Below, in pieces: positions 61,304 to 64,000 of a stretch of 64,000 nucleotides of DNA. Each line of letters begins with the position of its first letter. Positions within the stretch are counted from its first letter, which is position 1. Made by a program: the position numbers and the translations under genes. The DNA lies in assembly GCA_028282785.1 (NCBI GenBank), contig JANQHE010000009.1, forward strand, positions 46,690 to 110,689, given 5' to 3'. The notes below the pieces were generated by a model that was given only the letters and a program-made list of their open reading frames with translations, was not told the DNA's origin and did no database searches. This DNA comes from Bacteroidales bacterium (GTDB lineage Bacteria; Bacteroidota; Bacteroidia; Bacteroidales; UBA12077).

Positions 61304-64000
61304 ATGTTAAATAAACTAAAGGATTTAGCCAGGAACTTAAATGGCGATTTATATACCGACCAAAAAACAAAAATATTATATGCAACTGATGCTTCTGCTT
61401 ACAGGGAGTTGCCTTTGGCAGTTGCCCGCCCGAAAGACAAAGACGACCTGAAAAAACTAATTGCTTTTGCAAACGAACATAAAACATCTTTAATACCTCG
61501 AACGGCTGGAACTTCTTTAGCCGGACAGGTTGTTGGAAATGGGATTATTATGGATGTATCAAAGTATTTTACTGCGATTTTGGAATTAAATGAAAAAGAA
61601 CGTTGGATTAGAGTTCAGCCGGGAGTTATACTTGATGAGCTGAATATGTTTTTAAAACCTTCCGGGTTATTTTTTGGCCCGGAAACATCAACCGCCAATC
61701 GTTGTATGATTGGGGGAATGGTGGGAAATAATGCTTGTGGTTCGCATTCAATTATATATGGGACAACTCGGGAGCATACCTTATCAACAAAAGTCATTTT
61801 AAGTGACGGAAAAGAAATAGAATTCAAAGCAGTAGATAAAAATGAGTTTGAGGATAAACTAAATGGTGATCAACTGGAAAATAAAATATACCGGCATATA
61901 AACAGAATTTTGAGTAACCCTGAGAACCAAAAGGAAATTAGGAATGAATACCCTGATCCATCAATATATAGGAGGAATACAGGTTATGCAATCGATTTAT
62001 TATTGGAAACAGAATCTTTTACGGTAACCGGTAACCGGTTTAATTTCTCGACGCTGATTTGTGGCTCGGAAGGGACATTGGGCTTAATAACCGAAATTAA
62101 GCTAAATTTAGTTGATATTCCGCCCAATGAGGTTGCGGTGGTTGCAGCACACTTTAAGACGAAAGAAGAGGCATTTAAAGCAAACTTAATAGCATTAAAA
62201 CATAAGCCCGGTGCAGTTGAAATGATGGATAATACCATCCTTGATTTAACGAAAGGAAACCGCGATCAGTTAAAGAATCGCTTTTTTGTGGAAGGTGATC
62301 CGGGAGCAATACTGATTATCGAATTTGCCCGGAATACAATTGATGAAATTGATCAAATATGCAATGCCTTAATTAAAGATTTAAAAAATTCAGGATTTGG
62401 TTATCATTTTCCTATTATTTATAATGAAAATACAAAAAAAGTATGGGCCTTGCGAAAAGCAGGATTAGGTGTTCTATCCAATATGGAAGGAGATGCCAGG
62501 CCTGTTTCAATCATTGAAGATACTGCTGTAAATGTTGAAGTGTTGCCGGATTACATGGATGATTTTCAAAAGATTTTGGAAAAGTACCAGTTGGAATGTG
62601 TTTACCATGCCCATATTGGTTCGGGTGAATTGCATTTGCGTCCGATACTGAATTTAAAAGACTCCGGGGACGTTGAGATGTTTCGTACGATAGGAGTAGA
62701 GATTGCACACCTGGTTAAGAAATACAAAGGATCTATGAGCGGTGAACATGGAGATGGCCGTGTACGTGGCGAATTTATTCCAATTGTGATCGGAGAAAAG
62801 AATTACAGGCTCTTACAGGAATTAAAATCTGTTTGGGATCCCAATAATATTTTTAATCCGGGTAAAATTGTTAACGTTCCATCCATGACTTCCAGCTTAA
62901 GATATGAAACCGATCGAAACGAACCGGAAATTGAAACTGTATTCGATTTCTCTGAAGTTGGAGGGATTGTTCGGGCAACCGAAAAATGCAATGGGAGCGG
63001 AGACTGCCGTAAAACAGAAAAGACAGGTGGAACCATGTGCCCAAGTTATATGGCAACCCGCGACGAAAATGATGTTACACGGGCAAGGGCAAATATTTTA
63101 AGAGAATTTTTAACTACTTCATCAAAGAAAAATCCGTTCGATCATCCTGAAATCAAGGAAGTAATGGATCTGTGTTTATCATGCAAGGCTTGTAAATCGG
63201 AATGCCCCTCGAGTGTAGATGTTGCCAAGCTAAAAGCGGAATTCTTACAGCATTATTATGATTCGAATGGAATTCCATTGCGTTCACGCTTAATAGCCTA
63301 CATTACTGAAATAAATAAACTGGCATCGATTGTTCCCGGTGTTTATAATTTCTTTATGGGTAACAAAGCCTTTTCTTCTTTCATCATGAAATTGATTGGC
63401 TTTGCGCCGCAACGAAGCATGCCGTTATTGGGCAAACAGACTTTGGGCAAATGGATGAAGAAATACATTTCGGAGTTAAATGGAAATGACCAGACTAAAG
63501 GAAAAGTATATTTATTCAACGATGAGTTTACAAACTATAACGATACCGGCATAGGAATAAAAACAGTTCAATTATTAACCAGGCTGGGTTATGAAGTTGT
63601 TGTTCCAAAGCATATCGACAGTGGACGGACTTATTTATCCAAAGGCTTAGTACGAAAAGCCAAAAAGATTGCCATTAAAAACGTAAGTTATTTAAAAGGT
63701 ATTATTTCTGAGAAATCACCGTTGGTGGGAATAGAACCTTCGGCTATCTTAACTTTTCGTGATGAATACCCTGATTTGGTTGGAAGTGAATTAAAAGAAA
63801 CAACGATTAAATTAGGCAAAAATGCTTTAATGATTGATGAGTTCCTTAAACGGGAAATGGAAGCCGGAAACATTGACCGGGAAGCTTTCAAAACCGGGGA
63901 GAGAAAAATTAAACTGCATGGTCATTGCCAGCAAAAAGCGGTAGCATCCACAGATCCGACCAAATTTCTATTGTCATTTCCTGAAAATTACAGTGTTGAA
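61304..64000 (+). CDS. FAD-linked dehydrogenase with C-terminal Fe-S domain, 3' end outside window
   Basis: The ATG at 61304 opens a frame of at least 899 codons to the window edge. Domains: FAD-binding PCMH-type (about 35-190; 'LIPRTAGTSLAGQVVGNG' and 'MIGGMVGNNACGSHS'), FAD-oxidase C-terminal (about 250-520; 'VYHAHIGSGELHLRP' and 'SGEHGDGRVRGEF'), then [4Fe-4S] motifs ('CNGSGDCRKTEKTGGTMCP' and 'CLSCKACKSECPSSVD', near 563 and 625) and a CCG-type domain start. The layout is that of E. coli YdiJ-type D-2-hydroxyglutarate dehydrogenases and related D-lactate/glycolate oxidases. The substrate is uncertain. Confidence 0.9.
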   Translation, partial: MLNKLKDLARNLNGDLYTDQKTKILYATDASAYRELPLAVARPKDKDDLKKLIAFANEHKTSLIPRTAGTSLAGQVVGNGIIMDVSKYFTAILELNEKERWIRVQPGVILDELNMFLKPSGLFFGPETSTANRCMIGGMVGNNACGSHSIIYGTTREHTLSTKVILSDGKEIEFKAVDKNEFEDKLNGDQLENKIYRHINRILSNPENQKEIRNEYPDPSIYRRNTGYAIDLLLETESFTVTGNRFNFSTLICGSEGTLGLITEIKLNLVDIPPNEVAVVAAHFKTKEEAFKANLIALKHKPGAVEMMDNTILDLTKGNRDQLKNRFFVEGDPGAILIIEFARNTIDEIDQICNALIKDLKNSGFGYHFPIIYNENTKKVWALRKAGLGVLSNMEGDARPVSIIEDTAVNVEVLPDYMDDFQKILEKYQLECVYHAHIGSGELHLRPILNLKDSGDVEMFRTIGVEIAHLVKKYKGSMSGEHGDGRVRGEFIPIVIGEKNYRLLQELKSVWDPNNIFNPGKIVNVPSMTSSLRYETDRNEPEIETVFDFSEVGGIVRATEKCNGSGDCRKTEKTGGTMCPSYMATRDENDVTRARANILREFLTTSSKKNPFDHPEIKEVMDLCLSCKACKSECPSSVDVAKLKAEFLQHYYDSNGIPLRSRLIAYITEINKLASIVPGVYNFFMGNKAFSSFIMKLIGFAPQRSMPLLGKQTLGKWMKKYISELNGNDQTKGKVYLFNDEFTNYNDTGIGIKTVQLLTRLGYEVVVPKHIDSGRTYLSKGLVRKAKKIAIKNVSYLKGIISEKSPLVGIEPSAILTFRDEYPDLVGSELKETTIKLGKNALMIDEFLKREMEAGNIDREAFKTGERKIKLHGHCQQKAVASTDPTKFLLSFPENYSVE

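Overview
The window looks like a chromosome segment of a member of the Bacteroidota, probably a free-living or marine Bacteroidales/Marinilabiliales-type lineage. The evidence is low GC, few Shine-Dalgarno sequences, Bacteroidota-type promoters (TTG, about 19 nt, TAnnTTTG), and family content typical of the phylum: DUF4270, DUF4837, SiaC/DUF1987, a TPR-WD40-carboxypeptidase-regulatory-domain outer-membrane protein, LytS/LytTR systems, a class-III-like UvrA and an S9-free M23/dxr/rseP cluster. These assignments rest on reading motifs by eye; no database search was run.

Layout. 1-1.4 kb: two tandem SiaC-like phosphoprotein genes (the first cut by the window edge) and a small secreted protein with an internal duplication. 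1.65-9.1 kb: a minus-strand SUF iron-sulfur assembly operon (sufB, an inserted four-helix-bundle gene, sufC, sufD, sufS, sufE, a DUF59 gene) followed by queG, an iron-sulfur enzyme. 9.2-15.5 kb: thiL, then a polyprenyl-phosphate sugar module (GT2 synthase, UPF0104 membrane protein, two GT83/ArnT-like transferases). 15.7-21.9 kb: surface proteins (barrel protein, DUF4270 lipoprotein, kelch lipoprotein, FKBP lipoprotein), a CoA-binding protein and an ECF sigma factor with a membrane partner. 22.1-25.8 kb: a TPR histidine kinase, its LytTR regulator and a putative barrel protein.

25.9-31.5 kb: a 1606-residue UvrA-like protein carrying four ABC cassettes, two class-III-like UvrA copies in one chain, abutting a HepT/MntA-type HEPN-nucleotidyltransferase pair. 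31.5-38.1 kb: envelope and housekeeping genes (DUF4837, LysM lytic transglycosylase, tatA, rseP, dxr, M23 peptidase). 38.3-40.6 kb: an initiator tRNA gene, a two-gene islet (small protein plus CBS-histidine kinase), and a broken second tRNA-fMet with an 86-nt structured insertion; a 19-bp direct repeat of the tRNA anticodon arm brackets the islet. 40.6-49 kb: a hypothetical gene, a trypsin-like protease, glutaminase, a Crp/Fnr regulator with nearby FNR-like boxes, a PorE-like protein ending in two SPOR domains, and pepD. 49-57.5 kb: isocitrate dehydrogenase-type enzyme, a degenerate HD protein, two SnoaL-like paralogues, lipoproteins, an SDR, response regulators and sucD. 57.6-64 kb: a TerB-like/ABCG exporter operon, a response regulator and a truncated FAD/Fe-S dehydrogenase.

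The non-coding layer is the most unusual part. Four inverted-repeat elements of about 120-185 bp fill four 3'-to-3' gaps between convergent genes, and a separate palindrome of about 20 bp (CCTGCCTGACGGCAGTCAGG and variants) sits at different places inside them, once splitting another inverted-repeat arm exactly, and in a longer form inserted in frame inside queG. This suggests a small mobile palindrome able to enter coding sequence.
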